From Natronomonas aquatica (GTDB taxonomy: Archaea; Halobacteriota; Halobacteria; Halobacteriales; Haloarculaceae): a stretch of DNA of 64,000 nt. The number at the start of each line of letters is the position of its first letter. Position 1 is the stretch's first letter. The position numbers and the translations under genes were made by a program. The notes beneath the pieces are model-generated. The model saw only the letters and a program-made list of their open reading frames with translations. It made no database searches and was not told the DNA's origin. The DNA is taken from NCBI RefSeq assembly GCF_024449025.1, contig NZ_JAHLKM010000011.1, positions 16,502-80,501 of the forward strand, given 5' to 3'. Shown one piece after another: positions 53,505-62,645 of the stretch.

Positions 53505-54128
53505 ATGGGAGACACCGACGGAGCCGCCGGTTCGGGACGCGGCCGCCGTAGCAAGGTCGCCCGCCTGATCGACCAGAAGGAACTCGAGCCGCTAGGGGCC
53601 GAACTCGAGCGGCTCTGGACCGCCGACGAGAACCGCCGTAGCCTCCGGGAGCTGGCGTCGTATTTTAACCGGCGGCTGCTGCGACGGGCCCTCGAAGAGG
53701 CGAACGTCAGACTCGTCGACGGGGAAGTTGAGAACATCTACCGGCTCTTGACCGATGGGGACGCTACCGCCGACCGGACCCGGATCCGGCGCCGTCTCGA
53801 GCGTGAGGGTGTCGACATCGACGCTATCGAGAGCGATTTCGTCACCTATCAGGCGATCAGAACGTACCTCAAGAAACACCGTGGCGCCGAATACACTCCC
53901 GACAAAACCGATCCGATCGAGCGCGAGGTCGCGAACATCCAGCAGCTCCGCGGCCGGGTCGATTCCGTCACCGAGGGGAAGCTCCGGCAGCTCCGCGAGA
54001 CGGACCGGCTCGATCTCGGACCTTTCCGGACCCTCGTCGACGTCCGGGTCGTCTGTGAGGACTGTAACACGCAGTTCGACGTCATCGAACTCCTCGAGCG
54101 CGGCCACTGTGACTGTTCGGACGCGTGA
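53505..54128 (+). CDS. rdfA: Rod-determining factor RdfA family protein
   Basis: 207 residues. It starts with a basic segment (GRGRRSKVARLIDQKEL) and has a predicted helical core with ELERLWTADENRRSLREL, the ESDFVTYQAIRTYLKKHRG segment and a C-terminal zinc-like knuckle VVCEDCNTQFDVIELLERGH ending CDCSDA. This layout matches the RdfA family, named for rod-shape control in Haloferax volcanii and regularly encoded beside the archaea-specific SMC-related ATPase. The pair here is divergent. Assignment is from motif memory; haloarchaea often carry several paralogues, so it need not be the shape-determining copy. Confidence 0.82.
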   Translation: MGDTDGAAGSGRGRRSKVARLIDQKELEPLGAELERLWTADENRRSLRELASYFNRRLLRRALEEANVRLVDGEVENIYRLLTDGDATADRTRIRRRLEREGVDIDAIESDFVTYQAIRTYLKKHRGAEYTPDKTDPIEREVANIQQLRGRVDSVTEGKLRQLRETDRLDLGPFRTLVDVRVVCEDCNTQFDVIELLERGHCDCSDA

Positions 54129-54474
54129 TCCGGATGCGACCCCGGGCATCCGGCCGATCACCCCTATTTCGATAACAACAATAAACGTGTTATCTATCGG
54201 GAGTCTCGGGTAGTCGCGCCGGTCCGGATGCGCCGCCATTCGGCTCTACATCCGTCGGTCGATCGCGGATCCCGTGCCGCCCGTGGCGCTCCATACCACC
54301 ACCGACCGGCGCCCGACCGTTATACAAACGCCTTGCTTCGACCTGCCCGGTACATCGGGAGTCAGTTATCCGCTACATATAAAATAACAACAATATATTT
54401 AAATACGTCATATCTGTTCGAACAGAGAGAAAAACACGACAATACCTAAGTAGTTTGCCTCGGATCTCCACCCG
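54129..54474. other. Intergenic region before the SDR gene
   Basis: About 345 bases. The first 230 show nothing convincing. From 54370 to 54450 the DNA is AT-rich (CATATAAAATAACAACAATA, ATATATTTAAATACG) and ends in CCTAAGTAG about 20-28 bases before the ATG at 54475, a plausible leaderless TATA element. Confidence 0.5.
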
Positions 54475-55254
54475 ATGACCGACTACGAGCACGAACCCGT
54501 CACGGTGGCCGACAAACGCGCCGTCGTCATCGGCGGGACCAGCGGTATCGGACGCGGGATCGCGCGGGCCTTCGCGGCCGAAGGGGCCGACGTCGCGCCC
54601 ACGAGCAGGACGCCCGAACGGGTCGAAGAGACCGCCGACGAACTCGAGGAACTCGGTGCGGACGTCGTCCGCGAGACCTGCGACGTCACCGACAGGGAAT
54701 CGCTCGTGAGGCTCCGCGACAGCGTTCGCGAGGCCTTCGGCGGCGTCGATATCCTGGTGAACTCCCCCAGCGCCATCGCCCGGAAGGGTGTCCTGGACGT
54801 GGACGACGAGGAGTGGGACACGGTCTTCGACGTCCAACTCAAGGGGCCCCACCGCGCCGTCCAGACGTTCGCCGGGACGCTCGGGACCGACGGCGGCGGC
54901 AGCGTGATCAACATCTCTTCGGCGTCGTCGGTGACGGCGATCGAGGAGCTGGCAGCCTATTCGGCCGCGAAGGGCGCGACGGACTCGTATACCAGGGTCG
55001 CGGCGCGGGAACTCGGGCCCGAAGTGCGGGTGAACGCGATCCGTCCCGGCTTCATCCGGACCGAACAGACCGAGGAGGCCTACGCCGAGGGGACCGAGCG
55101 TCACCGGGAGGTGACCGAGCGCACCTACGGCGACCGCATCGGGGAACCGGCCGACGTCGCGTCAACGGCGGTGTTTCTGGCGTCCGACGCGAGCCGGTAC
55201 ATCAGCGGTGAAATCGTCACCGTCGACGGCGGGTTCATCCAGTCGGCGCTGTGA
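54475..55254 (+). CDS. Short-chain dehydrogenase/reductase (FabG-like)
   Basis: 259 residues. SDR motifs: AVVIGGTSGIGRGIARAFAA, LVNSPSAIARKGVLDVDD (variant of NNAG), VINISSASSVTAIEELAAYS with catalytic serine, and the Tyr-x3-Lys in AYSAAKGATDSY; the end IVTVDGGFIQSAL is typical of FabG-like enzymes. It probably reduces a 3-oxoacyl or similar carbonyl with NAD(P)H. It converges with the iron alcohol dehydrogenase gene 37 bases later. Confidence 0.9.
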   Translation: MTDYEHEPVTVADKRAVVIGGTSGIGRGIARAFAAEGADVAPTSRTPERVEETADELEELGADVVRETCDVTDRESLVRLRDSVREAFGGVDILVNSPSAIARKGVLDVDDEEWDTVFDVQLKGPHRAVQTFAGTLGTDGGGSVINISSASSVTAIEELAAYSAAKGATDSYTRVAARELGPEVRVNAIRPGFIRTEQTEEAYAEGTERHREVTERTYGDRIGEPADVASTAVFLASDASRYISGEIVTVDGGFIQSAL

Positions 55255-55291
55255 GCTGTCGTGGGGTGATAAAAAGCCGCGGCGGTCGGGG

Positions 55292-56485
55292 TCAGTACCC
55301 GCTTCTATAGACGTCGATCGCGTCCTCTCTGCTCAGGTTCCGGGGGTTCCGGTCGACGTTGTGTTTCGAGTGTTCGAAGGCGATCTCCGCGAAGTTCTCG
55401 AACTCCGATTCCTCGATCTCGCCGAGTTCGCGGATGCGGTTGGGGATCCCGATGTCCTCGTTGAGGCTCTCGACCGCCTCGACGGCGTCGTAGGCGCGGT
55501 CCATCGTTCCCGCTTCCGTCTCGTGTCCTCCCTCGAGCAGGCGGGCGACGTCCGCGAACCGCTCCGGTTCGGCGGGGACGTTGTACCGCATGACGTGGGG
55601 GAGCAACACGGCGTTAGCGAGCCCGTGTCCGACGCCGTGTTCGATCCCGAGCGGGTAGGTGAGCGCGTGGACGGCCCCAAGCCCGGAGTTGACGAACGCC
55701 TGTCCGGCGGTTGTCGCCGCGAGGCTCATCCGGTATCGCGCCTCGTCGTTGTGCTGTCCCTGATGGACCGCCTGCCGGAGGTTCCCGCCGATCAGCTCGA
55801 TCGCCCGCCGGGCCAGGGCGTCGGTGTACGGCGTCCGTTCGGTCGAGACGTAACACTCGACGGCGTGGCTCAACGCGTCCATCCCGGTCGCCGCGGCGAC
55901 CCCCGGCGGCATCGTGCGCGTCAGTTCCGGGTCGACGATCGCCAGGTCGGCGAAGAGATGCTCGGAGTAGACGACCTTTTTGTTACCGCCGTCCTTCGAA
56001 TCGGAGAACACGCCGATATGGGAGACCTCGCTGCCCGTCCCCGCGGTCGTCGGCAAGAGGACGGTCGGCCGCCCCGGCCCGGGGACGTTCCCCATCCCGA
56101 GCATCTCCCGCGGCGGGACGTCGTGTTCGACCAGTGCCGACGCGAACTTCGCCGTGTCCATGCTGCTTCCCCCGCCGACGCCGACCACCAGATCCGCACC
56201 GACCGACTCCAGTTGGTCGGCGGCGGCGACCGCGAGTTTGATCTTCGGCTCGGGTTCGACACCATCGAACGTCGATACCTCGACGTCGGCCGCCTCCAGC
56301 GCTGCGAACACCGGATCGACGGTGCCCGAGTCGAGCACGATCTCGTCGGTGACGACGAGCGCGGATTCGACCCCCCGCCCGGCGGCGAAGTCGGCGAGTT
56401 CCGAGGCGGCACCCATGCCGTAGGCGATCTTGTTCGGCGTCTCAACGGTGCTGATCGTGTCGATGGAACCGATCCCGTCAAACAT
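55292..56485 (-). CDS. Iron-containing alcohol dehydrogenase
   Basis: 397 residues from the ATG at 56485; a TTTTTTAATC element about 25-35 bases upstream fits a leaderless start. The NAD motif is LVVGVGGGSSMDTAKFASAL, followed by PTTAGTGSEVSHIGVF and the metal-binding segment GMDALSHAVECYVS, LTYPLGIEHGVGHGLANAV. Family III ADHs reduce or oxidise alcohols, aldehydes or hydroxy acids. It ends against the SDR gene in convergent arrangement. Substrate unknown. Confidence 0.92.
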   Translation of the reverse strand: MFDGIGSIDTISTVETPNKIAYGMGAASELADFAAGRGVESALVVTDEIVLDSGTVDPVFAALEAADVEVSTFDGVEPEPKIKLAVAAADQLESVGADLVVGVGGGSSMDTAKFASALVEHDVPPREMLGMGNVPGPGRPTVLLPTTAGTGSEVSHIGVFSDSKDGGNKKVVYSEHLFADLAIVDPELTRTMPPGVAAATGMDALSHAVECYVSTERTPYTDALARRAIELIGGNLRQAVHQGQHNDEARYRMSLAATTAGQAFVNSGLGAVHALTYPLGIEHGVGHGLANAVLLPHVMRYNVPAEPERFADVARLLEGGHETEAGTMDRAYDAVEAVESLNEDIGIPNRIRELGEIEESEFENFAEIAFEHSKHNVDRNPRNLSREDAIDVYRSGY

Positions 56486-56739
56486 ACGTCTGACAGGATC
56501 ATGCACGATTAAAAAACGTTCGCTATAACGCCGGTGTCCGGTACTGAAGCGTCAGGCGCGCCGACCTCGATCGCGTCTACGACGCCCTTGTCGGTCGCGA
56601 ATGCCGATATGCTATACCACCAACAATTCATTTTATGTTAACGAGATATGATATAAATGCGTGTCTACCCAAATACGTTCTCTTCTGGGCTGTCGTGGTC
56701 CCGCCCGCTCGAGACGGCCGTCGCGGTCCCGGCCGACGA

Positions 56740-57504
56740 TCAGAGCCCGGTCGGGTGATCGAGGTACGTCGTTTCGATTCCCCACCCTTCGACCAGCCGT
56801 TTCAGCCGCCGGACGCCGAACGTCTCCGTCGCGTAGTGGCCGGCGAGAAAGACGGACAGCCCCGCTTCTCGGGCCTCGTGGTACGCTTTCTGTTTCCCTT
56901 CGCCGGTCACCAGGGCGTCGACGCTTTCGGCCTCGGCCTCGCGGATCCAGTCGGCCCCTGATCCTGTCACGATCGCGATCTCCTCGATGCGGTCGGGACC
57001 GAAGCCGAGCGTCCGGACGCGTCGGCCGTCGGTATCGAGTTCCGACAGCCGATCCCGGAGCCTTTCGACCGTGTAGGGTTCGGCCGCCCGAACCCGATGG
57101 CCGATCGTGACGCCGCCGTGTTCGCCGAACGGAGCGAGTAGCTCACAGTCGAGAAACGCCGCCAGGCCGGCGGCGTTGCCGAACTCCTCGTGGGCGTCCA
57201 GGGGAAGGTGTGAAACGTAGAGGGCGACGCCGTTCTCGATACAGGCGGCGATCCGGTCGTACTCCCGGCCCGTTACGCGATCGAGGCCGCCCCAGACCGT
57301 CCCGTGGTGGACGATCAACACGTCGGCGTCCGCGTCGGCGGCGGCCTCGACGGTCGCGACGGCGCCGTCGACCGCGAAGGCGGCCCGATCGACCGCCGCT
57401 GTCCCGTCGCCGATCTGTAACCCGTTGGCGCTCGCGTCGACGTCGGCGAACCGATCGTGATCGAGCCGTCCGTTCAACCGATCCCGCAACTCGGCTAGCT
57501 GCAT
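56740..57504 (-). CDS. Nif3-like dinuclear-metal protein
   Basis: 254 residues. NIF3/YbgI motifs are LQIGDGTAAVDRAAFAVD, VLIVHHGTVWGGLDRVTG with metal-binding His-His, ALYVSHLPLDAHEEFGNA and the C-terminal ALVTGEGKQKAYHEAREAG with SVFLAGHYATETFGV. The family forms a toroidal hexamer with a two-metal site; the reaction is not settled (GTP cyclohydrolase I type 2-like in some archaea). It is the last gene after aIF5A and speB on the same strand. Confidence 0.93.
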   Translation of the reverse strand: MQLAELRDRLNGRLDHDRFADVDASANGLQIGDGTAAVDRAAFAVDGAVATVEAAADADADVLIVHHGTVWGGLDRVTGREYDRIAACIENGVALYVSHLPLDAHEEFGNAAGLAAFLDCELLAPFGEHGGVTIGHRVRAAEPYTVERLRDRLSELDTDGRRVRTLGFGPDRIEEIAIVTGSGADWIREAEAESVDALVTGEGKQKAYHEAREAGLSVFLAGHYATETFGVRRLKRLVEGWGIETTYLDHPTGL

Positions 57505-57546
57505 ACCCGTCTCTCCCCGGGGCAGGCCCTTGTATTCGACGCCCGA

Positions 57547-58353
57547 CTACTCGGCGTCGGCGTGTGTGAAGACGAACTCCTGGAGCAGTTTGCCCGCCAG
57601 CGCCGCCGCCTGCCCGTCGTCGCGGTCGTTCACCTCCACGACGTCGAACCCGACGGCGCTGGGGGCGACCGCCCGGACGACGTCCCGTAGTTCTCGCGGC
57701 TCCAGACCGAACGGGGCCGGGGTCCCCGTCCCCGGCGCGAAGCCGGGATCGGCCGCGTCGATATCGACGCTCAGATACACGCGTTCGTCGTCGAAGGACG
57801 GCGACCACGACGGGACGTCCTCGGGGGGGACGACCGTCACGTCCGCCTCGTTCGCGCGGTTCCACTCGGCCTCGCTGCCGGTCCGGGCGCCCAGCAGCAC
57901 GGCCCGATCGGCGGTCTCTAAGGCGTGTCTCGTGACCGTGGCGTGGGAGAGTTCGTTGCCGGCGTATGCTTCGTACAGATCGAGATGGGCGTCGAGACAG
58001 ACGTAGACGTCGGGGTCTGCTGCCCGAACGCCGGCGACGGAGACGGTGTGTTCCCCGCCGAGAAGGAGCGGTACCCGGCCATCGTCGCGGTTGTCGGCGA
58101 GTTGGGTTTTCAGAAACTCCAGGTACGCCGGGACGTCGTCCCACGCGGTCACGTCGCCGGCGTCGGTAACGAGCTCGGAAAAATGCTGGTCGGTCCGGCG
58201 GTCGTACCCGTCGAACGGACGGGCGAACCGCCGGACCCTGTCCGGACCGAACCGCGCCCCGGGGTGGAACGTCGTCGAGACGTCCAGCGGCGCGCCGACG
58301 ATCGCGTAGTCTGCGTCGGCTTCGGCGGCCTCCGCGCCGGGGAACTCGGCCAT
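57547..58353 (-). CDS. speB: Agmatinase/arginase family ureohydrolase
   Basis: 268 residues. The manganese-binding motifs of ureohydrolases are present: LLLGGEHTVSVAGVRA (His), CLDAHLDLYEAY (Asp-x-His-x-Asp) and VYLSVDIDAADPGFAPGTG (Asp-x-Asp). It most likely converts agmatine or a modified agmatine. It starts 8 bases after the aIF5A gene, the classical haloarchaeal pairing, which links it to deoxyhypusine formation on aIF5A. Confidence 0.94.
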   Translation of the reverse strand: MAEFPGAEAAEADADYAIVGAPLDVSTTFHPGARFGPDRVRRFARPFDGYDRRTDQHFSELVTDAGDVTAWDDVPAYLEFLKTQLADNRDDGRVPLLLGGEHTVSVAGVRAADPDVYVCLDAHLDLYEAYAGNELSHATVTRHALETADRAVLLGARTGSEAEWNRANEADVTVVPPEDVPSWSPSFDDERVYLSVDIDAADPGFAPGTGTPAPFGLEPRELRDVVRAVAPSAVGFDVVEVNDRDDGQAAALAGKLLQEFVFTHADAE

Positions 58354-58361
58354 CGCTCCGA

Positions 58362-58736
58362 TCAGACGACCTTCCGCTGGCCCTCGAACTCGAGGTACTC
58401 GATCTCGTCGTCCGATTCGGGGTCGAGGTCCTCGGGGATACGCATCGTGATGGTCTCGTAGGTCTCAAGATCCATCACTTGCATGTCGTTTCCGGAAACG
58501 GAGACGACCTGCCCCTGTTTGCGGTTGACGATCGGCACCCAGATCTTCGCGTCGACGGGCTGGGTGAAGTTTCGCTTCTGGCCGTCGAAGACGCCCGTCC
58601 CCTCGACACGGGCCTTCGCGCTGCCGTGCTTTCCGGGCTTGGAGGTGCTATACGACGTGATCTTCGACGGGACGTCGTCGATCATCACGTAGTTTCCTTC
58701 CTGGAGATCGCGAACCTCGTTCTGCTCTTTCGGCAT
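58362..58736 (-). CDS. eif5A: Translation initiation factor aIF5A
   Basis: 124 residues. The hypusine lysine lies in [19 protein letters not shown] (the K of PGKHG), and the second domain has the [21 protein letters not shown]-fold. It helps peptide bond formation at polyproline stretches and needs deoxyhypusine modification. Operon: aIF5A - speB - Nif3-like. Confidence 0.97.
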   Translation of the reverse strand: MPKEQNEVRDLQEGNYVMIDDVPSKITSYSTSKPGKHGSAKARVEGTGVFDGQKRNFTQPVDAKIWVPIVNRKQGQVVSVSGNDMQVMDLETYETITMRIPEDLDPESDDEIEYLEFEGQRKVV

Positions 58737-58760
58737 ACCAATCGGTTTCCGTCGGCGCAG

Positions 58761-58768
58761 TATAAACG
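58761..58768 (-). promoter_or_regulatory. TATA box of the aIF5A operon
   Basis: On the minus strand GTTTATAC lies 25-32 bases before the ATG at 58736, a leaderless spacing. Confidence 0.6.
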
Positions 58769-58834
58769 GTTTGGATGTCGCCGAACGCGGCGAGCCGCGG
58801 CCTCACAGCCGATCTTCCAGCCGTCTTCTCGCCC

Positions 58835-59770
58835 CTACTCGATCCCGAAGCTCTCCTCGAGGAGCCCCTCCTCCGTTCCACCGAGGATCTCGACACCCTC
58901 GCCGACGATATCGACCGTGACCTGTGCCGGCGCGAACACTTCGACCGGAACGTCGTAGAACTCCCAGCCGTGTGCCTCGAAGATCTCGGCGAAGGGGACG
59001 CCGAACTCCGCGCCGGCCGTCGACGGGAGTTCGTCGAACCGATCGAACGGCTCCTCGACGGTCATGTGAACCTCCCCGCCGTAGGCGAGTGCGTCGTTCG
59101 TCCGCGCCATCGCGACGTCGTCGCTTCCCGCGACCGGAGCCACCGGCGCCGAGGCGCTCACAGAGAGGGTATCGAGCGGGTCGTAGCCCAGTTCCGAGAG
59201 CCGGAACGCGGCGAGTTCGCCCGCCCGCGCCGCCAGCGCGACGCTGCCAGTGATACTCGCCGTCGAAAACGTCGGCAAAAAGACACTCGAGGTCGGAACG
59301 CCGGCCCGCTCTGCGACGTGTTCGGCGACCGCCTCGTCGGGCAGCTGTTCGCTTTCGATCGCCAGCACGGCAAAATCTGCGGCGTCCCGGTAGCCGATCC
59401 GCTGGTACTCTTCCTCCTCGGCGACGAGCGCTCTGGCGGGCCCGCTCCCGAGCCCCTCGAAGCCCTCGACCGAAAGCTCCCAGCCGGCCTTCTGGGCCGC
59501 CAGAAACGCCATCGCCGGGTGATCGGTCGACACCTCGACGTGGGTTCGTGGGGCGTCCCCGACCGTTCCCATCCCCGTCTGTACCGTCGCGAGGCCGCCG
59601 GTCTGGATCTCGGTCAACAGCAACCCGGCCTCGATCCCGCCGACGGCCTCGACGCCGAAGTCGGGGACGACCGCGCCGTTGTCCAACTCGTGGACCTCGA
59701 TCGCGAGTTCGTCGGCGAAGTCGATCGCCTCGTCGACCAACTCGACGGCCATCCGGTTGAGACTCTCCAT
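58835..59770 (-). CDS. mch: Methenyltetrahydromethanopterin cyclohydrolase (Mch)
   Basis: 311 residues from the ATG at 59770 (MESLNRMAVELVDEA), the family length. Mch signatures are LLLTEIQTGGLATVQTGMG, HVEVSTDHPAMAFLAAQKAG, GFEGLGSGPARALVAEEEE and IVGEGVEILGGTEEG. It interconverts methenyl- and formyl-pterin in C1 transfer. The enzyme is classical for methanogens; haloarchaeal copies are usually linked to folate or a related C1 carrier. It lies upstream of the aIF5A operon, which has its own promoter. Confidence 0.93.
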   Translation of the reverse strand: MESLNRMAVELVDEAIDFADELAIEVHELDNGAVVPDFGVEAVGGIEAGLLLTEIQTGGLATVQTGMGTVGDAPRTHVEVSTDHPAMAFLAAQKAGWELSVEGFEGLGSGPARALVAEEEEYQRIGYRDAADFAVLAIESEQLPDEAVAEHVAERAGVPTSSVFLPTFSTASITGSVALAARAGELAAFRLSELGYDPLDTLSVSASAPVAPVAGSDDVAMARTNDALAYGGEVHMTVEEPFDRFDELPSTAGAEFGVPFAEIFEAHGWEFYDVPVEVFAPAQVTVDIVGEGVEILGGTEEGLLEESFGIE

Positions 59771-59855
59771 ACCCTCGCCTGGGGCGGTCGGAGTAAAAGG
59801 TTCGTGGCTCGGGCCGGAGCCCAAAGGCTATGCGACGCGGTGTGCAACGGCCCCT

Positions 59856-60362
59856 ATGCACGCTCGCGATATCATGACCCGCGACGTCGAGACGGTCTCG
59901 CCGGACGACGACGTGGGCGAAGTGCTCGGCCGGCTCGCCCGTGCCGGGTTCAACGGCTTTCCGGTTACCGAGGACGGCCTCGTCGTCGGGATCGTCACCC
60001 AGGGGGATCTCGTCGATCTCTTCCAGCCCTCCGATCGGACGCTGTGGATCCCTATCGGTTTCCCGCCCTTCCTGGAGTCGCTTACCTACGCTATCGATCT
60101 CTCGTGGGACGAACTCGATCTGGGGATCGATCTCGCCCGAAACGCCGGCCGGCCGGTCAGCGAGGTGATGACCGAAGACGTCGTAACGGTCGGGCCGAAA
60201 GCCGACGTCGACGAGTTGCTCGCGCTTTTGGCCGACGATGAGCGCGATATCAACCGCCTCCCTGTCGTCGACGAAGCCGACGCGCTGCTCGGGATCATCG
60301 CCAGAGAGGACCTGCTCCGGGCGCTCAAACGCGAACGCGACGCCGGGAAGCCGGCCGGATAA
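59856..60362 (+). CDS. Two-CBS-domain protein
   Basis: 168 residues from the ATG at 59856. Two CBS motifs are clear: MTRDVETVSPDDDVGEVLGR with GFNGFPVTEDGLVVGIVT, and MTEDVVTVGPKADVDELLAL with DINRLPVVDEADALLGIIA. The domains are separated by an unusual insertion of about 50 residues (WIPIGFPPFLESLTYAIDL), a short hydrophobic stretch. CBS pairs bind adenosine nucleotides and regulate partners or bind other ligands. No partner gene is adjacent. Confidence 0.92.
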   Translation: MHARDIMTRDVETVSPDDDVGEVLGRLARAGFNGFPVTEDGLVVGIVTQGDLVDLFQPSDRTLWIPIGFPPFLESLTYAIDLSWDELDLGIDLARNAGRPVSEVMTEDVVTVGPKADVDELLALLADDERDINRLPVVDEADALLGIIAREDLLRALKRERDAGKPAG

Positions 60363-60483
60363 CCCGGTTTGTTCCTTCCCCTTGGACGGGAAATCGATGT
60401 CGAAAGGTCGAGTTCCGATCTTCGCCAGCCGTCTCGAGGCGTCGGAGGGCTAGAGACTCGGCGGATATCGGCCCGATCGGCGT

Positions 60484-60708
60484 TCACTCGGCGCCGTGAT
60501 CGTGACCGGCGATCAGCGCGAGGACGTTCACGGCGACGAGCGAAACGAAGGCGGCGTACTCGACCGGCGAGGAGAGCCCACTCGCCAGCAACCCGAGCGC
60601 ACAGAACGGCAACAGGACCGCCGCCCAGAACGCGCCGGCCCTGATCGGCGCCGGGAGCGAGGCGGACGTCGGCGCCCGTCGATCGTTCGTCGGTGTGGAG
60701 GGTGTCAT
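60484..60708 (-). CDS. Small two-span membrane protein
   Basis: 74 residues. Two hydrophobic segments (GAFWAAVLLPFCALGLLAS and EYAAFVSLVAVNVLALIAG) follow a polar N-terminus of about 22 residues. No family recognised. A TATA-like TTAGTGTATA on the minus strand (around 60730) lies about 20-30 bases upstream. Confidence 0.65.
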   Translation of the reverse strand: MTPSTPTNDRRAPTSASLPAPIRAGAFWAAVLLPFCALGLLASGLSSPVEYAAFVSLVAVNVLALIAGHDHGAE

Positions 60709-60891
60709 CTCGATCGAAGACAGGAGCGGTATACACTAATAACCGCCAGAGTATTCGGTCGGTTTCACACGTTTCACGCGCGTTGCTTGCCGCCCCGGGA
60801 CGTTTCACGACCGCCGTATATCGACGGAGACGTTTCATCGACGCCGCTGGGTGGTTTCCGTACGATCGTGGTATTGTCCCGGGCGGTCGGT

Positions 60892-61317
60892 TTACCCCAG
60901 AACGGCGACGCGGACGGTTCGTGCGCCGGCCGGCGTTCGGATCGTCGTTTCTTCGAGGAGGGACTCGCGGATCCGCTCCCGCCAGACCTCGACGGCGTTT
61001 TCGTGGCGTTCCCGGTGCCGCGCCCGCGAATACGTCGCGCTCGGGTCCGATCGGAGTTCGTCCGCCGTCTCGTCGGGGGTCGGGAACGGCGGAACGGTCC
61101 GGACGAACCGCTCCGGCGGAACGTGCAGCGGCGGCGGGTCCTCGTACTCGCGTTCGGTCCCCTCGAGGTGCAGGCGGGCCCGCATTCGACCGCTGAACGG
61201 CGGCGTCACCCGGAGCACGGCCCCGGCGTTCCGGCGTGCGTTGGCCTCCAGCGCCGTCAGGACATCCTCGGCCGTCACCGCCAGGACGCACACGACCGTC
61301 GGATCGTCTGATTCCAC
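60892..61317 (-). CDS. Conserved haloarchaeal hypothetical protein
   Basis: 141 residues. It begins with a beta-strand-like segment (PTVVCVLAVTAEDVLTALEA) and has an acidic, proline-rich middle (YEDPPPLHVPPERF) and a charged C-terminal helix (RERHENAVEVWRERIRESL). No catalytic motif was recognised. Full length and codon use look like a real gene. The next small gene starts divergently 46 bases away. Function unknown. Confidence 0.7.
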   Translation of the reverse strand: MESDDPTVVCVLAVTAEDVLTALEANARRNAGAVLRVTPPFSGRMRARLHLEGTEREYEDPPPLHVPPERFVRTVPPFPTPDETADELRSDPSATYSRARHRERHENAVEVWRERIRESLLEETTIRTPAGARTVRVAVLG

Positions 61318-61363
61318 GTCCGACGTTCCGGCCGCTACCGGTATTAGGGCATCGGCTCCCGGT

Positions 61364-61477
61364 ATGGAGTATCGACGGCCGAAGCTTCAGGAGCTCTGTG
61401 AGGAGTTGAATACCGCGTGGGATCCCGACGAGGACGGCACCAATCCGCCCGGTTACCACCCTCACGCGAAAGTGTGA
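61364..61477 (+). CDS. 37-residue small protein
   Basis: The frame starts ATG at 61364 and reads MEYRRPKLQELCEELNTAWD then ends HPHAKV. A TATTAG element about 20 bases upstream could drive a leaderless start, and it stops only 6 bases before the end of the convergent UspA gene. The sequence is charged, with a helix then a proline/glycine tail, and unlike random GC-rich reading. No domain recognised. Confidence 0.45.
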   Translation: MEYRRPKLQELCEELNTAWDPDEDGTNPPGYHPHAKV

Positions 61478-61483
61478 CACGCG

Positions 61484-61906
61484 TTAGCGCTGTATCGCGA
61501 GCACCGGTGTGTTGCCCTCGCGGATGATCTGCTCGGTGACGCTTCCGTACAGAAACCGCCCGACACCGGAGCGGGCGCTGGTGGCCATAATAATGAGATC
61601 AGCGCTGTGAGCTGACGCTTGTTCGAGGATGACCCGCGAAGGGGTGCCCGTTTCGACGACGCCCTCGGCGTCGATGCCAGCCGAGTTGGCTTCCGCGACC
61701 AGCGACTCAACCTCACTGCGCCGAGTCGCACGCTGATCCTCAACCGCCTCGCCGTCACGAACTTCCGGCGCCGCTGTTCCGGACATCTCGACGACGGCAA
61801 GAAACACCAGTCGGGCGTCGTGAGCAGCGGCCTGACGCATGCCGTGATTGGCGGCTTCCCCGGCCGCCTCGCTACCGTCCGTCGGCACAACGATAGTGTC
61901 GTACAT
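61484..61906 (-). CDS. Universal stress protein (UspA family)
   Basis: 140 residues, one Usp domain: start MYDTIVVPTDGSEAAGEAAN, and the ATP-binding loop MATSARSGVGRFLYGSVTEQ near the C-terminus. A second UspA gene is at 26.7 kb; the two differ in sequence. Stress-related nucleotide-binding protein of unclear output. Confidence 0.93.
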   Translation of the reverse strand: MYDTIVVPTDGSEAAGEAANHGMRQAAAHDARLVFLAVVEMSGTAAPEVRDGEAVEDQRATRRSEVESLVAEANSAGIDAEGVVETGTPSRVILEQASAHSADLIIMATSARSGVGRFLYGSVTEQIIREGNTPVLAIQR

Positions 61907-61949
61907 GTTCCCAGTTCAGTATACAGCCTAATCAATCATCGGCTGACCA

Positions 61950-62621
61950 TCAGCCAGTTCGCCGAACAATAAGCACGATATCGGCGATAACGTCGAATCC
62001 CATCGGGATCGTATGGAGAAGCCCGCCGAGGAGAAACAGCTCTACCCCCACCGGTTGTGGCAGGGACGGCCACGGCGAGAGGACGGCCAGACACGCAACG
62101 CCGCCGAGTGCGTATACGGCTCGCTCGCTCCTGCGGAGTTGCGGATTCGACCAATTATAGAAGGCGGTCGAGAGGTAACCGAGGCCAAGCACGAGATACC
62201 AGGGTCGCCAGTAGCCAGATCCGAGGAAATCGGCGACGAACGGCTCACCCTGTAACGGCCCGGGAAACAAACCGAGTATAGCCGCAATATTGATACTTAC
62301 CGCCGAGGCGTTCAGTCCCGCCCAGACGAGCCATATGCGGTTGCGCCGAACCGTCGGTGCAGTGTAAACGGTACCGACAACGACGATACCGGCAGTGAGA
62401 GCGATCCATAGCAGAACGACACTTTCAAGGAAGCCAAACGGAGCAAGCGACGGGTTCGACACGAGAAGCCAGGACAGTGACCAACCAATAACGCCTTCAG
62501 CGAAACCGACAATAAGTAGTCCGTCGCCGGGAAGCGGTGGCGATAGTAGCCGCCTAGTGTATCCCGAGAGAACCGCCAGTCGCTCGCTGGCTAGCATGCC
62601 CGAAAGCGAGGGAATCGACAC
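61950..62621 (-). CDS. Multi-span membrane protein of unknown function
   Basis: 223 residues with about six hydrophobic segments (e.g. DGLLIVGFAEGVIGWSLSWL, VVLLWIALTAGIVVVGTVYT, WLVWAGLNASAVSINIAAIL, RPWYLVLGLGYLSTAFYNWS). The frame opens with GTG at 62621, about 26 bases after an ATTAAG element; ATG at 62597 is an alternative. Lower GC and different codon use than the neighbours; it lies at the edge of the disturbed region that holds mobile element traces. No family recognised. Confidence 0.6.
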   Translation of the reverse strand: MSIPSLSGMLASERLAVLSGYTRRLLSPPLPGDGLLIVGFAEGVIGWSLSWLLVSNPSLAPFGFLESVVLLWIALTAGIVVVGTVYTAPTVRRNRIWLVWAGLNASAVSINIAAILGLFPGPLQGEPFVADFLGSGYWRPWYLVLGLGYLSTAFYNWSNPQLRRSERAVYALGGVACLAVLSPWPSLPQPVGVELFLLGGLLHTIPMGFDVIADIVLIVRRTG

Positions 62622-62645
62622 AGTATTCTTACGAGTGCCAGCGAC

